A stretch of 64,000 bases of DNA from Streptomyces eurythermus (GCF_014649115.1 NZ_BMSK01000018.1:74713-138712); one strand, 5' to 3'; positions 7,947 to 16,830 are shown, numbered from the stretch's first letter. The notes: generated by a model from the sequence alone, not told the origin. Made by a program: numbers and translations.

Positions 7947-8309
7947 ATGAACGCACGTGAGGCAATCGGCAAATACGGCGAGGACCTGGCCGCCCGGCGG
8001 CTCGCCGAGGCCGGCATGACCATCCTGGAGCGCAACTGGCGCAGTGGACGGTCCGGCGAGATCGACATCGTGGCGCGGGACGGGGACGCGCTCGTCATCT
8101 GCGAGGTGAAGACCCGCAGGGGCGGTGCGTACGAGCATCCGATGGCCGCGGTGACCCCCGAGAAGGCGGCCAGGCTGCGGGCCCTCGCCGAACACTGGGT
8201 CCAGGCCCACGGAGGGGCTCCGCCGGGCGGCGTCCGCATCGACCTGGTCGGCGTCGTCCTGCCCCGCCGGGGCGCGCCCTCCGTCGAGCACGCGCGGGGG
8301 GTGGCCTGA
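7947..8309 (+). CDS. YraN/UPF0102 family endonuclease-like protein
   Basis: A 120-residue protein of the YraN family, with the restriction-endonuclease-like core GEIDIVARDGDALVICEVKTR (Asp and Glu-x-Lys of a PD-(D/E)xK fold, about residues 42-62). The family is linked by context to DNA processing: it directly precedes a ComM/YifB ATPase and dprA, both natural-transformation type proteins. The ATG follows a strong GGAGGAGG. The preceding gap holds a CACCCG-tt-CGGGTG palindrome (7847-7860) that may end the DUF2469 transcript. Confidence 0.9.
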   Translation: MNAREAIGKYGEDLAARRLAEAGMTILERNWRSGRSGEIDIVARDGDALVICEVKTRRGGAYEHPMAAVTPEKAARLRALAEHWVQAHGGAPPGGVRIDLVGVVLPRRGAPSVEHARGVA

Positions 8310-9935
8310 ATGGCGTTCGCCCGCACCTGCTCCGTCGCCCTGGTGGGCGTCGAGGGCGTGGTCGTCGAGGTCCAGGCCGACCTGGAACCCGGAGTGGCGG
8401 CCTTCGCCCTGGTCGGCCTCCCGGACAAAAGCCTGACGGAAAGCCGCGACCGGGTACGAGCGGCGGTGGTGAACTCGGGCGCGACCTGGCCGTCCAAGAA
8501 ACTCACCGTGGGCCTCAGCCCGGCGTCGGTGCCCAAGGCCGGCTCGGGCTTCGACCTGGCCGTCGCCTGCGCGGTGCTCGGCGCCGCCGAACGGATCGAT
8601 CCCCGTGTCCTCGCCGACATCGTCATGATCGGAGAGCTGGGACTGGACGGCCGGGTGCGGCCGGTCCGGGGCATCCTGCCGGCCGTCCTCGCGGCGGCCG
8701 ACGCGGGATACGAGCAGGTGGTCGTCCCCGAGTGCGCCGCCGCCGAGGCCTCACTCGTCCCCGGTGTGTCCGTGCTCGGGGTCCGCAGCCTGCGCCAGCT
8801 CATCGCGGTCCTCGCCGAGGAACCCGTACCCGAGGAGGAACCGGACGGGCCGGGCCGGCCCGACCCCCTGCTGGCCGGGCTGCGCGTGCCGGGCACCGGC
8901 GCGGCCACCGGCATACACAGCGTGGGCGCCGCACAGCACGACCACGATCACGACCTGGCCGACGTCGTGGGGCAGACCGCCGCCCGCACGGCCGTGGAGG
9001 TGGCCGCGGCGGGCGGACACCACCTGTTCCTGGAGGGCCCGCCAGGCGCGGGCAAGACCATGCTCGCCGAACGCCTGCCCGCGGTCCTTCCACGGCTCAC
9101 CCGGGAGGACTCACTGGAGGTCACGGCGGTGCACTCGGTCGCCGGCCTGCTGCCACCGGGCAAGCCGCTCATCGACGTCGCTCCCTACTGCGCGCCCCAC
9201 CACTCGGCCACGATGCAGTCGCTCGTCGGCGGCGGCCCCGGCATCGCCCGGCCCGGGGCGGTGTCCCTGGCCCACCGGGGCGTGCTCTTCCTGGACGAGG
9301 CCCCCGAGTTCCACAGCCAGACCCTGGACGCCTTGCGACAGCCGCTGGAGTCGGGGCACGTCGTGATCGCGCGCAGCGCCGGCGTGGTCCGGTTCCCGGC
9401 GAGGTTCCTGATGGTCCTGGCGGCCAACCCCTGCCCCTGTGGCCGCTTCTCGCTCCGCGACTCGCTGTGCGAGTGCCCGCCGTCGGCGATCCGCCGCTAT
9501 CAGTCCCGGCTGTCCGGACCGCTGCTGGACCGGGTGGACCTCCGGGTGGAGGTCGACCCGGTCACCCGGGCCCAGCTCACCGAGCCCGGCGCCCGGGGGG
9601 AGTCCACGGCGACCGTGGCCGACCGGGTACGGCAGGCCCGGGAGCGGGCGGCGGCCCGCCTCGCAGGCACGCCGTGGCGCACCAACAGCGAAGTGCCCGG
9701 CCGTGAACTGCGCAGCCGGTACCACGCCGCCGCCGGGGCGATGGACGAGGCCGAACGCAGCCTGGAGCGCGGCGTGCTCACCGCCCGCGGCATCGACCGG
9801 GTGCTGCGCGTCGCCTGGACGATCGCCGACCTCGTCGGGCACGACCGCCCGGACGCGACCGATGTCGCCCTGGCCCTGCACCTGCGCACCGGCGTCCCGC
9901 GAGGGGTGCCGATGGCCATCGGGGCGTTCACATGA
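8310..9935 (+). CDS. ComM/YifB family Mg-chelatase-like AAA ATPase
   Basis: A 541-residue ATPase. The N-terminal ChlI-like domain (about 1-165, starting MAFARTCSVALVGVEG) precedes the AAA core with Walker A GPPGAGKTML (about 246-255), Walker B VLFLDEAPEF, and a zinc-type cluster (NPCPCGRF then CECPPS). Relatives in transformable bacteria (ComM) act as a branch-migration helicase during DNA uptake. Its role in Streptomyces is unproven. The start abuts the yraN stop and the end overlaps dprA by four bases, so the three form one translational unit. Confidence 0.93.
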   Translation: MAFARTCSVALVGVEGVVVEVQADLEPGVAAFALVGLPDKSLTESRDRVRAAVVNSGATWPSKKLTVGLSPASVPKAGSGFDLAVACAVLGAAERIDPRVLADIVMIGELGLDGRVRPVRGILPAVLAAADAGYEQVVVPECAAAEASLVPGVSVLGVRSLRQLIAVLAEEPVPEEEPDGPGRPDPLLAGLRVPGTGAATGIHSVGAAQHDHDHDLADVVGQTAARTAVEVAAAGGHHLFLEGPPGAGKTMLAERLPAVLPRLTREDSLEVTAVHSVAGLLPPGKPLIDVAPYCAPHHSATMQSLVGGGPGIARPGAVSLAHRGVLFLDEAPEFHSQTLDALRQPLESGHVVIARSAGVVRFPARFLMVLAANPCPCGRFSLRDSLCECPPSAIRRYQSRLSGPLLDRVDLRVEVDPVTRAQLTEPGARGESTATVADRVRQARERAAARLAGTPWRTNSEVPGRELRSRYHAAAGAMDEAERSLERGVLTARGIDRVLRVAWTIADLVGHDRPDATDVALALHLRTGVPRGVPMAIGAFT

Positions 9936-11092
9936 CCGGCGCGCGGGACCCCGGAGACGAACTGCTCGGCCGTGTCCTTCTCGCGCGGGTCGTCGAGCCG
10001 GGGGACGAGGCCGCGGGGCGGTGGGTGCGGGAGTTCGGGGTGGGGGAGGTGGTGCGGCGGCTGCGCCGTGGGGGTGAGGCCCTGCCGGGGGTCACCGCCA
10101 CCCGGTGGGCGGGGCTGCTCGCGCGGGCCGGGCGGGCCGAGCCGGAGCGGGATCTCGCGCTCGCCCGGGCCGCCGGGGCGCGGTTCGTGTGCCCGGGGGA
10201 CGGCGAGTGGCCCCGCCAGCTCGACGACCTCGGTGACGGCCGGCCCCTCGGACTGTGGGTGCGCGGCCGGCCCAGCCTGCGGATGTGGGCGCTGCGCTCC
10301 GTCGCCGTGGTCGGCGCCCGCGCCTGCACCGAGTACGGCACCCACACCGCGGCCACCCTCGCCGCCGGCCTCGCCGAGCACGGCTGGGTGGTGGTGTCGG
10401 GCGGTGCCTACGGCATCGACGGCGCCGCCCACCGGGGCGCCCTCGCCGCCCGCGGCGCCACCGTCGCTGTCCTGGCCTGCGGTGTCGACCAGCCCTACCC
10501 CCGCGGCCACGCCGCGCTGATCGGCCGGATCGCCCACCAGGGACTGGTGGTCGGCGAGCTGCCACCCGGCGATCACCCGACCCCCAGCCGGTTCATCCTC
10601 CGCAACCGCGTCATCGCCGCGCTGACCCGGGGCACCGTCGTCGTGGAGGCCGCCCGCCGCAGCGGCTCGCTGGCCACCGCGCGGGCCGCACAGCGCCTCG
10701 GCCGGTTCACCATGGGCGTGCCCGGACCGGTCACCAGCGCCCTCTCCGCGGGCGTGCACGACCTGCTGCGCGGCGAGGCCACCGTGGTCACCGACGCCGC
10801 CGAGATCATCGAACTCGTCGGCGCCATGGGCGATCTCGCACCCGTCCGGCGCGGCCCGGTGCTCCCGCGCGACCTGCTGGACCCGCACGCCCGCGGGGTG
10901 CTCGCCGCCCTGCCCGCGGGCCGCGCCGCACCCGTGGAGGAGATCGCGCTCGGCGCGCGCACCACCCGGGAGGACGCGATCGCGAGGCTGTACGAGCTCC
11001 GAGCGCTTGGCTATGTCGAACGACACGGCGATGGCTGGAAGTTGACACGCCAGGCGGTGATCTCGGTCCGCGATGGTCACCCGCCGTGCTGA
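9932..11092 (+). CDS. dprA: DNA-processing protein DprA
   Basis: A DprA/Smf protein of 386 residues, expected to bind incoming single-stranded DNA and load RecA. The Rossmann core is plain: VAVVGARACTEYG (about 124-136), VVSGGAYGIDGAAHRGAL and ILRNRVIAALT. A C-terminal winged-helix (about 315-375) includes LYELRALGYVERHGDGW. The N-terminal 100 residues form the helical extension common in actinobacteria. The ATG overlaps the stop of the preceding ATPase gene. Confidence 0.95.
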   Translation: MTGARDPGDELLGRVLLARVVEPGDEAAGRWVREFGVGEVVRRLRRGGEALPGVTATRWAGLLARAGRAEPERDLALARAAGARFVCPGDGEWPRQLDDLGDGRPLGLWVRGRPSLRMWALRSVAVVGARACTEYGTHTAATLAAGLAEHGWVVVSGGAYGIDGAAHRGALAARGATVAVLACGVDQPYPRGHAALIGRIAHQGLVVGELPPGDHPTPSRFILRNRVIAALTRGTVVVEAARRSGSLATARAAQRLGRFTMGVPGPVTSALSAGVHDLLRGEATVVTDAAEIIELVGAMGDLAPVRRGPVLPRDLLDPHARGVLAALPAGRAAPVEEIALGARTTREDAIARLYELRALGYVERHGDGWKLTRQAVISVRDGHPPC

Positions 11093-11412
11093 CCGACCGT
11101 GTTCGGCCGTCCGGGGGAACCCCCGACAGCCTTGGGGTTTCCCGGAGTTGACACATCCGGCCGGTCACGCAGAGCGAACCATGGCCCCCGGTCACCCGCC
11201 CGGCGTGAGCCCCCGCGCACGAGTGGAGCCGTCTTGTTCGCACACCGCGACTCCGCAGTCACGCTACGCTCACGAAGGTGCGACGCAGACCGCGTCAACC
11301 CGACATCAGACCGACACCTCACCCAGTCAGCCCCCTTCTCCGCACCGACCCCACTCCCTCCCACTTCACAGCACATCACGGCACTTCACGGCAGAACGGC
11401 ACAAGGCGACGA
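11093..11412. other. Intergenic region upstream of whiG
   Basis: 320 bases with no gene. A 14-base palindrome CGGGGGAACCCCCG sits at 11112-11125, shortly after the dprA stop, and could be an operator or part of a terminator. TTGACA at 11148-11153 resembles a -35, but no good -10 was found at the right distance. The last 150 bases are unusually rich in C and A and poor in G, probably an untranslated leader of whiG. AAGG at 11404-11407 is the likely ribosome binding site. Confidence 0.4.
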
Positions 11413-12255
11413 ATGCCCCAGCACACCTCCGGGTCCGACCGGGCGGCGATCCCCCCAGCCGCCCGCGACGGTGGCAGCGCCCGACCGCCCGCACCCTCGA
11501 CGCTCGACGAGCTGTGGCGGTCGTACAAGGCGACGGGGGACGACCGGCTGCGGGAGCAACTGATCCTGCACTACTCGCCGCTGGTCAAGTACGTGGCGGG
11601 CCGGGTCAGCGTCGGGCTGCCGCCCAATGTGGAGCAGGCCGACTTCGTCTCCTCGGGGGTGTTCGGGCTGATCGACGCGATCGAGAAGTTCGACATCGAC
11701 CGGGAGATCAAGTTCGAGACGTACGCGATCACCCGGATCCGCGGCGCCATGATCGACGAGCTGCGGGCGCTGGACTGGATCCCGCGCTCGGTGCGGCAGA
11801 AGGCGCGCAACGTCGAGCGTGCCTACGCCACCCTGGAGGCGCGGCTGCGGCGGACGCCGACGGAGAGCGAGGTCGCCGCCGAGCTGGGCATGGAGGTCGA
11901 CGAACTGCACGCCGTGTTCAGCCAGCTGTCGCTGGCCAACGTGGTCGCCCTGGAGGAGCTGCTGCACGTCGGCGGCGAGGGCGGGGACCGGCTCAGCCTG
12001 ATGGACACGCTGGAGGACACCGCCGCCGACAACCCGGTGGAGGTGGCCGAGGACCGGGAACTGCGGCGCTTCCTGGCCCGGGCGATCAACACCCTGCCCG
12101 AGCGGGAGAAGACCGTCGTCACCCTCTACTACTACGAGGGGCTCACCCTCGCCGAGATCGGCAATGTCCTCGGCGTCACCGAGAGCCGGGTCAGTCAGAT
12201 CCACACCAAGTCCGTGCTCCAGCTGCGGGCCAAGCTGGCCGCCTTCGGCCGGTGA
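11413..12255 (+). CDS. whiG: Sporulation sigma factor WhiG
   Basis: An RNA polymerase sigma factor of the FliA/motility class that commits Streptomyces aerial hyphae to sporulation by switching on genes such as whiH and whiI. The 280-residue product starts MPQHTSGSDRAA. Region 2 (about 45-115) contains HYSPLVKYVAGRV and FETYAITRIRGAMIDELRALDW. Region 4 (about 215-278) contains LPEREKTVVTLYYYEGLTLAEIG and VTESRVSQIH. The ATG at 11413 matches the WhiG N-terminus I remember; the longer open frame upstream has no sigma-factor character. No anti-sigma gene is adjacent. Confidence 0.95.
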   Translation: MPQHTSGSDRAAIPPAARDGGSARPPAPSTLDELWRSYKATGDDRLREQLILHYSPLVKYVAGRVSVGLPPNVEQADFVSSGVFGLIDAIEKFDIDREIKFETYAITRIRGAMIDELRALDWIPRSVRQKARNVERAYATLEARLRRTPTESEVAAELGMEVDELHAVFSQLSLANVVALEELLHVGGEGGDRLSLMDTLEDTAADNPVEVAEDRELRRFLARAINTLPEREKTVVTLYYYEGLTLAEIGNVLGVTESRVSQIHTKSVLQLRAKLAAFGR

Positions 12256-12295
12256 GTCCTCCCGTTCGCCGGGGCGGGTCCGTAAAGTGGTCGGC

Positions 12296-12877
12296 GTGCC
12301 AAGGATTCGAGCGGCCTCCGTGGCCGAACACCGGTCGATGCAGCGAGCCGCCCTGCTGGACGCGGCTCGGACCCTGCTGTCCGAGGGCGGGACGGAGGCG
12401 CTGACCTTTCCCGCGCTGGCCGAGCGGACGGGACTGGCGCGGTCGTCCGTGTACGAGTACTTCCGCTCCCGGGCCGCGGTGGTCGAGGAGCTGTGCGCGG
12501 TCGACTTCCCGGTGTGGGCGGCGGAGGTCGAGGCGGCGATGGAGCGGGCCGACTCGCCCGCGGGCAAGGTCGAGGCGTATGTGCGCCGGCAGCTCGCGCT
12601 GGTCGGCGACCGGCGGCACCGGGCCGTGGTGGCCATCTCCGCGAGCGAACTGGACGCCGGGGCGCGGGAGAAGATCCGGGCGGCCCACGGGGGCCTGATC
12701 GCGATGATCGTGGCGGCGCTCGGGGAACTGGGACACGAGCAGCCCCGGCTGGCGGCGATGCTGGTGCAGGGCGTGGTGGACGCGGCCGTGCGGCGCATCG
12801 AGCTGGGCGCCGCCGAGGATCCCGCGGTGGTGACGGAGGCCGCCGTGAACATGGCTCTGCGGGGCGTCAAGGGCTGA
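12296..12877 (+). CDS. TetR family transcriptional regulator
   Basis: A 193-residue TetR-type repressor. The N-terminal helix-turn-helix (about 15-62) includes LLDAARTLLSEGGTEALTFPALAERTG and SVYEYFRSRAAVVEEL. The ligand domain is short and Ala/Glu-rich. The GTG start at 12296 is chosen because TAAAGT (12283-12288) lies seven bases upstream and there is no ribosome binding site, the pattern of a leaderless Streptomyces transcript. The target is unknown; neighbours are whiG and a divergent peptidase. Confidence 0.88.
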   Translation: MPRIRAASVAEHRSMQRAALLDAARTLLSEGGTEALTFPALAERTGLARSSVYEYFRSRAAVVEELCAVDFPVWAAEVEAAMERADSPAGKVEAYVRRQLALVGDRRHRAVVAISASELDAGAREKIRAAHGGLIAMIVAALGELGHEQPRLAAMLVQGVVDAAVRRIELGAAEDPAVVTEAAVNMALRGVKG

Positions 12878-12954
12878 CCCCGGCCGGGCCCGGCCGCACG
12901 CGCGGCAGCCGCGTCACCGACCTGCCCGCACCACCCGCTGCCCGCGCCCCACGG

Positions 12955-13515
12955 TCAGGCGGCCGGCGGGACGGGCAGCAGCCTCGACGGCCCCCCGTTC
13001 AGCAGCCACGGGGGCAGCAGCGACAGCGGGTCCAGATAGGTCCCGCCCCGCAGCAGGCCCCAGTGGACACAGGACGCAGGGCCGCAGTGGGCGCCCGCCT
13101 CCAGCGTCCCGACCACCTCGCCCGCGCCCACCTCGTCGCCCGCGCCCACCGAGGCCCGTACCGGCTCGTACGTCGTCCGCAGGTCCGTTCCCCGCACCTC
13201 CAGCGAGAGCACGCCCCGGCCCGCCACCCGGCCCGCGAACAGCACCCGGCCGGGGGCCACCGCGCGCACGGGCGAGCCCGGCGGGGCCGCCAGGTCCACT
13301 CCCCGGTGCCCGGGGCCGTAGACCGTCGGCGGCGGCTGCCAGCCGCGCAGCACCGGGGGACGGGTGCCGACCGGCCAGGCGCGGGCGAGGGCCGGCACCC
13401 GGGGCCCGGGGGCCGTCGGCGGGGCCGGGGGAGGGGCGTCGGCCCAGGCCAGAGGGGTGAGCAGGGCCGCCGCCAGCACCAGCGGCAGGGCCGTCCACAA
13501 GGTCACGTAGCGCAT
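12955..13515 (-). CDS. M23 family metallopeptidase, secreted
   Basis: A 186-residue exported protein. The N-terminus (MRYVTLWTALPLVLAAALL...WADA) is a Sec signal peptide with likely cleavage near residue 26. The LytM/M23 domain contains GHRGVDLAAPPGSPV with zinc-binding His and Asp, and the closing HWGL motif (VHWGLLRGGTYLDP). Family members cut peptide crosslinks in peptidoglycan, so a role in wall remodelling is likely. It is divergent from rpsB. The ATG at 13515 is used because the upstream extension lacks signal-peptide character. Confidence 0.88.
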   Translation of the reverse strand: MRYVTLWTALPLVLAAALLTPLAWADAPPPAPPTAPGPRVPALARAWPVGTRPPVLRGWQPPPTVYGPGHRGVDLAAPPGSPVRAVAPGRVLFAGRVAGRGVLSLEVRGTDLRTTYEPVRASVGAGDEVGAGEVVGTLEAGAHCGPASCVHWGLLRGGTYLDPLSLLPPWLLNGGPSRLLPVPPAA

Positions 13516-13789
13516 GCCGTACACCGTCCCGCACCGCGCCGACCGGGGCCGGAGCCTGTGGACTACTCGCCGGTTGTGGACAGTGCGGTCACCCGGTACT
13601 CCGTCGGTCCCGTACACTTCTTCTGGCGATCCGGGTCACCGGGTCGACTTCGCACGCCCCGGTACGGCGGCCGGCAACGGTTCCTACCAAGCGCCCCTCG
13701 GTCCTTCGCGGCACGGCGCGTCGCGGGCGTCAGGCGCGACCGCCGTCCGGCGGACGCGGCACAACCGAGAACACCAAGGAGAAACGGCC
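13516..13789 (+). promoter_or_regulatory. rpsB: Divergent region with rpsB promoter and leader
   Basis: TACACT at 13614-13619 is a good -10 candidate for rpsB but lacks a clear -35; TTGTGGA near 13574 may be another promoter element. The region from about 13625 to 13789 would then be a leader of about 165 bases, long enough to hold an S2 autoregulatory structure, which I could not fold by eye. AAGGAGAAA (13776-13784) is the ribosome binding site. Confidence 0.4.
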
Positions 13790-14692
13790 ATGGCCGTCGT
13801 CACGATGCGGGAGCTGCTGGAGAGCGGCGTCCACTTCGGTCACCAGACCCGTCGCTGGAACCCGAAGATGAAGCGCTTCATCTTCACCGAGCGCAACGGC
13901 ATCTACATCATCGACCTGCTCCAGTCGCTGTCGTACATCGACCGCGCCTACGAGTTCGTCAAGGAGACCGTCGCCCACGGCGGCACGGTCATGTTCGTCG
14001 GCACGAAGAAGCAGGCGCAGGAGGCCATCGCCGAGCAGGCCACCCGCGTCGGCATGCCCTACGTCAACCAGCGCTGGCTGGGCGGCATGCTCACCAACTT
14101 CTCGACCGTCTACAAGCGTCTGCAGCGCCTCAAGGAGCTGGAGCAGATCGACTTCGAGGACGTCGCGGCCTCCGGTCTGACCAAGAAGGAGCTGCTGGTC
14201 CTCTCCCGCGAGAAGGCCAAGCTGGAGAAGACCCTCGGCGGTATCCGCGAGATGCAGAAGGTGCCCAGCGCCGTCTGGATCGTGGACACCAAGAAGGAGC
14301 ACATCGCCGTTGGTGAGGCCCGGAAGCTCAACATTCCGGTCGTCGCGATCCTCGACACCAACTGCGACCCCGACGAGGTCGACTACAAGATCCCGGGCAA
14401 CGACGACGCGATCCGCTCCGTCACCCTGCTCACCCGTGTGATCGCCGACGCCGTCGCCGAGGGCCTCATCGCCCGTTCCGGCGTGGCCGCCGGTGACAAG
14501 GGTGAGAAGGCCGCGGGCGAGCCGCTCGCCGAGTGGGAGCGCGACCTGCTGGAGGGCGAGAAGAAGGCCGAGGAGGCTCCGGCCGCCGACGCCGCTGCCG
14601 AGGCTCCGGCCGCCGAGGCCCCCGCCGCGGAGGCCCCCGCCGCGGAGGCCCCCGCCGCCGAGGCGCCGGCCGCCGAGGGCGAGCAGGCCTGA
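13790..14692 (+). CDS. rpsB: 30S ribosomal protein S2
   Basis: A 300-residue S2, which joins the 30S subunit late and contacts S1-type proteins. It starts MAVVTMRELLESGVHFGHQTRRWNPKM and contains VNQRWLGGMLTNF, both S2 signatures. The conserved fold ends near residue 230. The C-terminal extension is acidic and ends in five near-perfect EAPAA pentapeptides encoded by a GAGGCCCCCGCCGCG-type tandem repeat (about 14574-14680), probably variable between strains. It precedes tsf, the usual partner, with a terminator between them. Confidence 0.97.
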   Translation: MAVVTMRELLESGVHFGHQTRRWNPKMKRFIFTERNGIYIIDLLQSLSYIDRAYEFVKETVAHGGTVMFVGTKKQAQEAIAEQATRVGMPYVNQRWLGGMLTNFSTVYKRLQRLKELEQIDFEDVAASGLTKKELLVLSREKAKLEKTLGGIREMQKVPSAVWIVDTKKEHIAVGEARKLNIPVVAILDTNCDPDEVDYKIPGNDDAIRSVTLLTRVIADAVAEGLIARSGVAAGDKGEKAAGEPLAEWERDLLEGEKKAEEAPAADAAAEAPAAEAPAAEAPAAEAPAAEAPAAEGEQA

Positions 14693-14707
14693 CCGTCAGA
14701 GTTGATG

Positions 14708-14738
14708 GCGGGGGCGGCGACATGAAGTCCGCCCCCGC
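14708..14738 (+). terminator. Hairpin between rpsB and tsf
   Basis: Perfect 10-base arms GCGGGGGCGG and CCGCCCCCGC around an 11-base loop, beginning 15 bases after the rpsB stop. The trailing sequence (TGTTCACC) has few Ts, so termination may be partial, lowering tsf relative to rpsB or protecting the rpsB 3' end. Confidence 0.6.
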
Positions 14739-14843
14739 TGTTCACCCGTAGGTCGAGGGCGCGTCGCGGACCCACAGCTACATGGGGAACGCAGATCACC
14801 CTGACCTTGGATCTCCCAGACTTCGAGAAAGACTCACAGACTC

Positions 14844-15680
14844 ATGGCGAACTACACCGCCGCCGACGTCAAGAAGCTCCGTGAGCTCACCGGCGCCGGC
14901 ATGATGGACTGCAAGAAGGCGCTGGACGAGGCCGAGGGCAACGTCGAGAAGGCCGTCGAGGCGCTGCGCATCAAGGGCCAGAAGGGCGTCGCCAAGCGCG
15001 AGGGCCGCTCCGCCGAGAACGGCGCCGTGGTCTCCATCATCGCCGACGACAACTCCTCCGGCGTCCTGGTCGAGCTGAAGTGCGAGACGGACTTCGTCGC
15101 CAAGGGCGAGAAGTTCCAGGCCGTGGCCAACGCCATCGCCGAGCACGTCGCCAAGACGAGCCCGGCCGACATCGAGGCGCTGCTGGCCTCCGAGATCGAG
15201 CCCGGCAAGACCGTCCAGGCGTTCGTGGACGAGGCCAACGCCAACCTCGGCGAGAAGATCGTCCTGGACCGCTTCGCGCAGTTCTCCGACGGCTACGTCA
15301 CCGCCTACATGCACCGCACCATGCCCGACCTGCCCCCGCAGATCGGTGTCCTGGTCGAGCTCGACAAGCCGAACGCCGAGGTCGCCAAGGGCGTCGCGCA
15401 GCACATCGCCGCCTTCGCGCCGAAGTACCTGGCCAAGGAGGACGTGCCGGCGGACGTCGTCGAGTCCGAGCGCCGTATCGCCGAGGAGACCACCCGCGCC
15501 GAGGGCAAGCCCGAGGCCGCGATCGCCAAGATCGTCGAGGGTCGTCTGAACGGCTTCTTCAAGGACGCCACGCTGCTCGGCCAGCCGTACGCGCTGGACA
15601 ACAAGAAGTCGGTCCAGAAGGTTCTGGACGAGGCCGGTGTCACCCTGAAGCGCTTCTCGCGCATCAAGGTCGGCATCTGA
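14844..15680 (+). CDS. tsf: Elongation factor Ts
   Basis: EF-Ts, the nucleotide exchange factor for EF-Tu, 278 residues. The N-terminus MANYTAADVKKLRELTGAGMMDCKKAL is the UBA-like domain plus the first EF-Ts signature. ELKCETDFVAKGEKF is the second signature (about residues 75-89). The core continues to residue 278 with no unusual insertions. No strong ribosome binding site precedes the ATG (the nearest is GAGAAAG at 14825-14831). Confidence 0.97.
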   Translation: MANYTAADVKKLRELTGAGMMDCKKALDEAEGNVEKAVEALRIKGQKGVAKREGRSAENGAVVSIIADDNSSGVLVELKCETDFVAKGEKFQAVANAIAEHVAKTSPADIEALLASEIEPGKTVQAFVDEANANLGEKIVLDRFAQFSDGYVTAYMHRTMPDLPPQIGVLVELDKPNAEVAKGVAQHIAAFAPKYLAKEDVPADVVESERRIAEETTRAEGKPEAAIAKIVEGRLNGFFKDATLLGQPYALDNKKSVQKVLDEAGVTLKRFSRIKVGI

Positions 15681-15710
15681 GTCCGTACCGCGATCGACGC
15701 GCGACCCCAA

Positions 15711-15740
15711 GGGAATTCCGCGAGGAATTCCCGATAGGGT
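15711..15740 (+). promoter_or_regulatory. Palindrome and -10 element upstream of pyrH
   Basis: GGGAATTCC and GGAATTCCC form perfect 9-base arms around GCGA (15711-15732), immediately followed by TAGGGT at 15735-15740, a typical Streptomyces -10. The palindrome covers the spacer and -35 position of that promoter, so it looks like an operator that would block RNA polymerase. It could instead be a tsf terminator, but no T-run follows it. Confidence 0.5.
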
Positions 15741-15808
15741 CGACCGCAGTCGTCCGTCCCCATCGCCACACCCTGGCGTGCGGCGGACGGCAGCAGATCT
15801 GACGAGGA

Positions 15809-15879
15809 GGCCATTGCCGCGCATGGGAGCGAAAAGCGACCCCATCGGCAATGGCCTTCTTCGTATGTGCAACACGTGA
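15809..15879 (+). promoter_or_regulatory. pyrH leader: hairpin with an 18-codon reading frame
   Basis: GGCCATTGCCG (15809-15819) pairs perfectly with CGGCAATGGCC (15846-15856), with an inner ATGGG/CCCAT pair (15823-15827, 15841-15845), so a long stem is likely. GAGGAGG at 15804-15810 overlaps the foot of the stem. An ATG at 15823 opens a frame of 18 codons (MGAKSDPIGNGLLRMCNT) ending TGA at 15877-15879, 17 bases before the pyrH ATG. A leader peptide or ribosome-controlled attenuator for UMP kinase is possible. The coding potential is too short to be sure, and the hairpin may simply be a weak terminator followed by TTCTTCGT. Confidence 0.4.
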
Positions 15880-15896
15880 AAGAGGCGGGATCCCCC

Positions 15897-16655
15897 ATGA
15901 CCACCAAGGCCCAGAAGAGCGACGACGGCAAAGTACCCGGCCGGTTTCTGCTGAAGCTGTCCGGAGAGGCCTTCTCCGGTGGCGGGGGCCTGGGCGTCGA
16001 CCCGGACGTGGTGCACAAGATCGCCCGTGAGATCGCGGCCGTCGTGCGTGACGGCGCCCAGATCGCGGTCGTCATCGGCGGCGGCAACTTCTTCCGCGGC
16101 GCCGAACTCCAGCAGCGCGGCATGGACCGCGCCCGCTCCGACTACATGGGCATGCTCGGCACCGTGATGAACTGCCTCGCCCTCCAGGACTTCCTGGAGA
16201 AGGAGGGCATCCAGTCCCGCGTGCAGACCGCCATCACCATGGGCCAGGTCGCCGAGCCGTACATCCCGCTGCGCGCCGTGCGCCACCTGGAGAAGGGCCG
16301 CGTGGTCATCTTCGGCGCCGGTATGGGCATGCCCTACTTCTCCACCGACACCACCGCCGCCCAGCGCGCCCTGGAGATCGACGCCGAGGCGCTGCTCATG
16401 GGCAAGAACGGCGTGGACGGGGTCTACGACTCCGACCCCAAGACCAACCCCGACGCCGTCAAGTTCGACGCGCTCGGCTACGGCGAGGTCATCACCCGGG
16501 ATCTCAAGGTCGCCGACGCCACCGCCATCACGCTGTGCCGGGACAACAGGCTCCCGATCCTCGTCTTCGAGCTTCTCGCGGAGGGCAATATCGCCCGCGC
16601 CGTCAAGGGTGAGAAGATCGGCACGCTGGTGGGTGACCAGGGCAGCCGGGACTGA
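15897..16655 (+). CDS. pyrH: UMP kinase
   Basis: PyrH phosphorylates UMP to UDP in pyrimidine nucleotide synthesis and is feedback-controlled by UTP and GTP in most bacteria. The 252-residue product starts MTTKAQKSDDGK; the amino-acid-kinase core begins RFLLKLSGEAF and includes VIGGGNFFRGAEL, MGMLGTVMNCLALQDFLE and GKNGVDGVYDSDPK. The ATG at 15897 fits the family N-terminus, and GAAAGAGGCGGGA precedes it. It follows tsf with a structured 216-base gap and precedes frr. Confidence 0.97.
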   Translation: MTTKAQKSDDGKVPGRFLLKLSGEAFSGGGGLGVDPDVVHKIAREIAAVVRDGAQIAVVIGGGNFFRGAELQQRGMDRARSDYMGMLGTVMNCLALQDFLEKEGIQSRVQTAITMGQVAEPYIPLRAVRHLEKGRVVIFGAGMGMPYFSTDTTAAQRALEIDAEALLMGKNGVDGVYDSDPKTNPDAVKFDALGYGEVITRDLKVADATAITLCRDNRLPILVFELLAEGNIARAVKGEKIGTLVGDQGSRD

Positions 16656-16830
16656 CCCGGGATCAACCCGGCCGGTGATGTGCGGCCCTGTGAGGGGGCC
16701 GGACCCCGGCCGGGGGATGGACAATGTCCTGCCGGTCGGGAACCGTGCAGGAAGAAGACGCGACGCAGCCGGCCGCCGACCGACCCAGGAACCGCAGCCG
16801 GGCCTTACTCAAGACACGCAGGAGCAAGTG

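Noticed and set aside
11386..12870. Antisense frame of about 490 residues over whiG and the TetR gene
   Set aside because: A shadow of two well-supported genes.
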